A stretch of DNA of 64,000 bases from Aplysia californica (lineage: Eukaryota > Mollusca > Gastropoda > Aplysiida > Aplysiidae): positions 590,007 through 654,006 of the forward strand of contig NW_004797555.1 of the NCBI RefSeq assembly GCF_000002075.1. The letters run 5' to 3'. How positions within the stretch are numbered: the stretch's first letter is position 1; each line of letters opens with the position of its first letter. Positions 54,601 to 55,276 of this stretch are shown here, piece by piece. The position numbers and the translations under genes were made by a program. A model generated the notes under the pieces. The model was not told where the DNA came from. It was given only the letters and a program-made list of their open reading frames with translations, and ran no database searches.

Positions 54601-55188
54601 GGACAGATAGTTTCTTTTAAGGTCCCTAGGCCAACAGCTAAAAAACATTTGTAACCCCCTCCCCTCCCCCCAAAACAACAACAACAGACAAACAACCAAC
54701 AGCAACAACAGCCCAAGAATTAAAAACCTGTAACAAGCAAAACAAATAATTTAAGTACGTCCTAGGCCTACAGCTATAAAATATTAGTACCCCCCCAAAA
54801 AAAACAACACAACCCAAAACAACAACAGCAAACAAACAACAACCAACAACAATAACCCAAGAACAAAAAACCTGTAACAAGCAAAACAAAAATTTAAGTA
54901 CTTAAAGATAATGTATAGATGTCTTGCACTTCAACAATTCACCTCAGTTAAAGAGAATTAGCCTTCAAGTATCAATACGTATGAATATACATGTAATACA
55001 CGTGTATATGGTGCACATTGTGTATTGGAAGTATAAAACATTGTGTGCTTATATGTGCTCATTGTACTTCAGACTGAAAAAAGAAATGGAATAAAAAGAT
55101 AAAAAGGGAGGAAAAAAAAAAGAAGAAGACATATAAACTGAAATGAAAGAGGAAAAGAGAGAAGGGGGGGGGCGGAGTGAGAGAGAGA

Positions 55189-55276
<88 letters not shown>
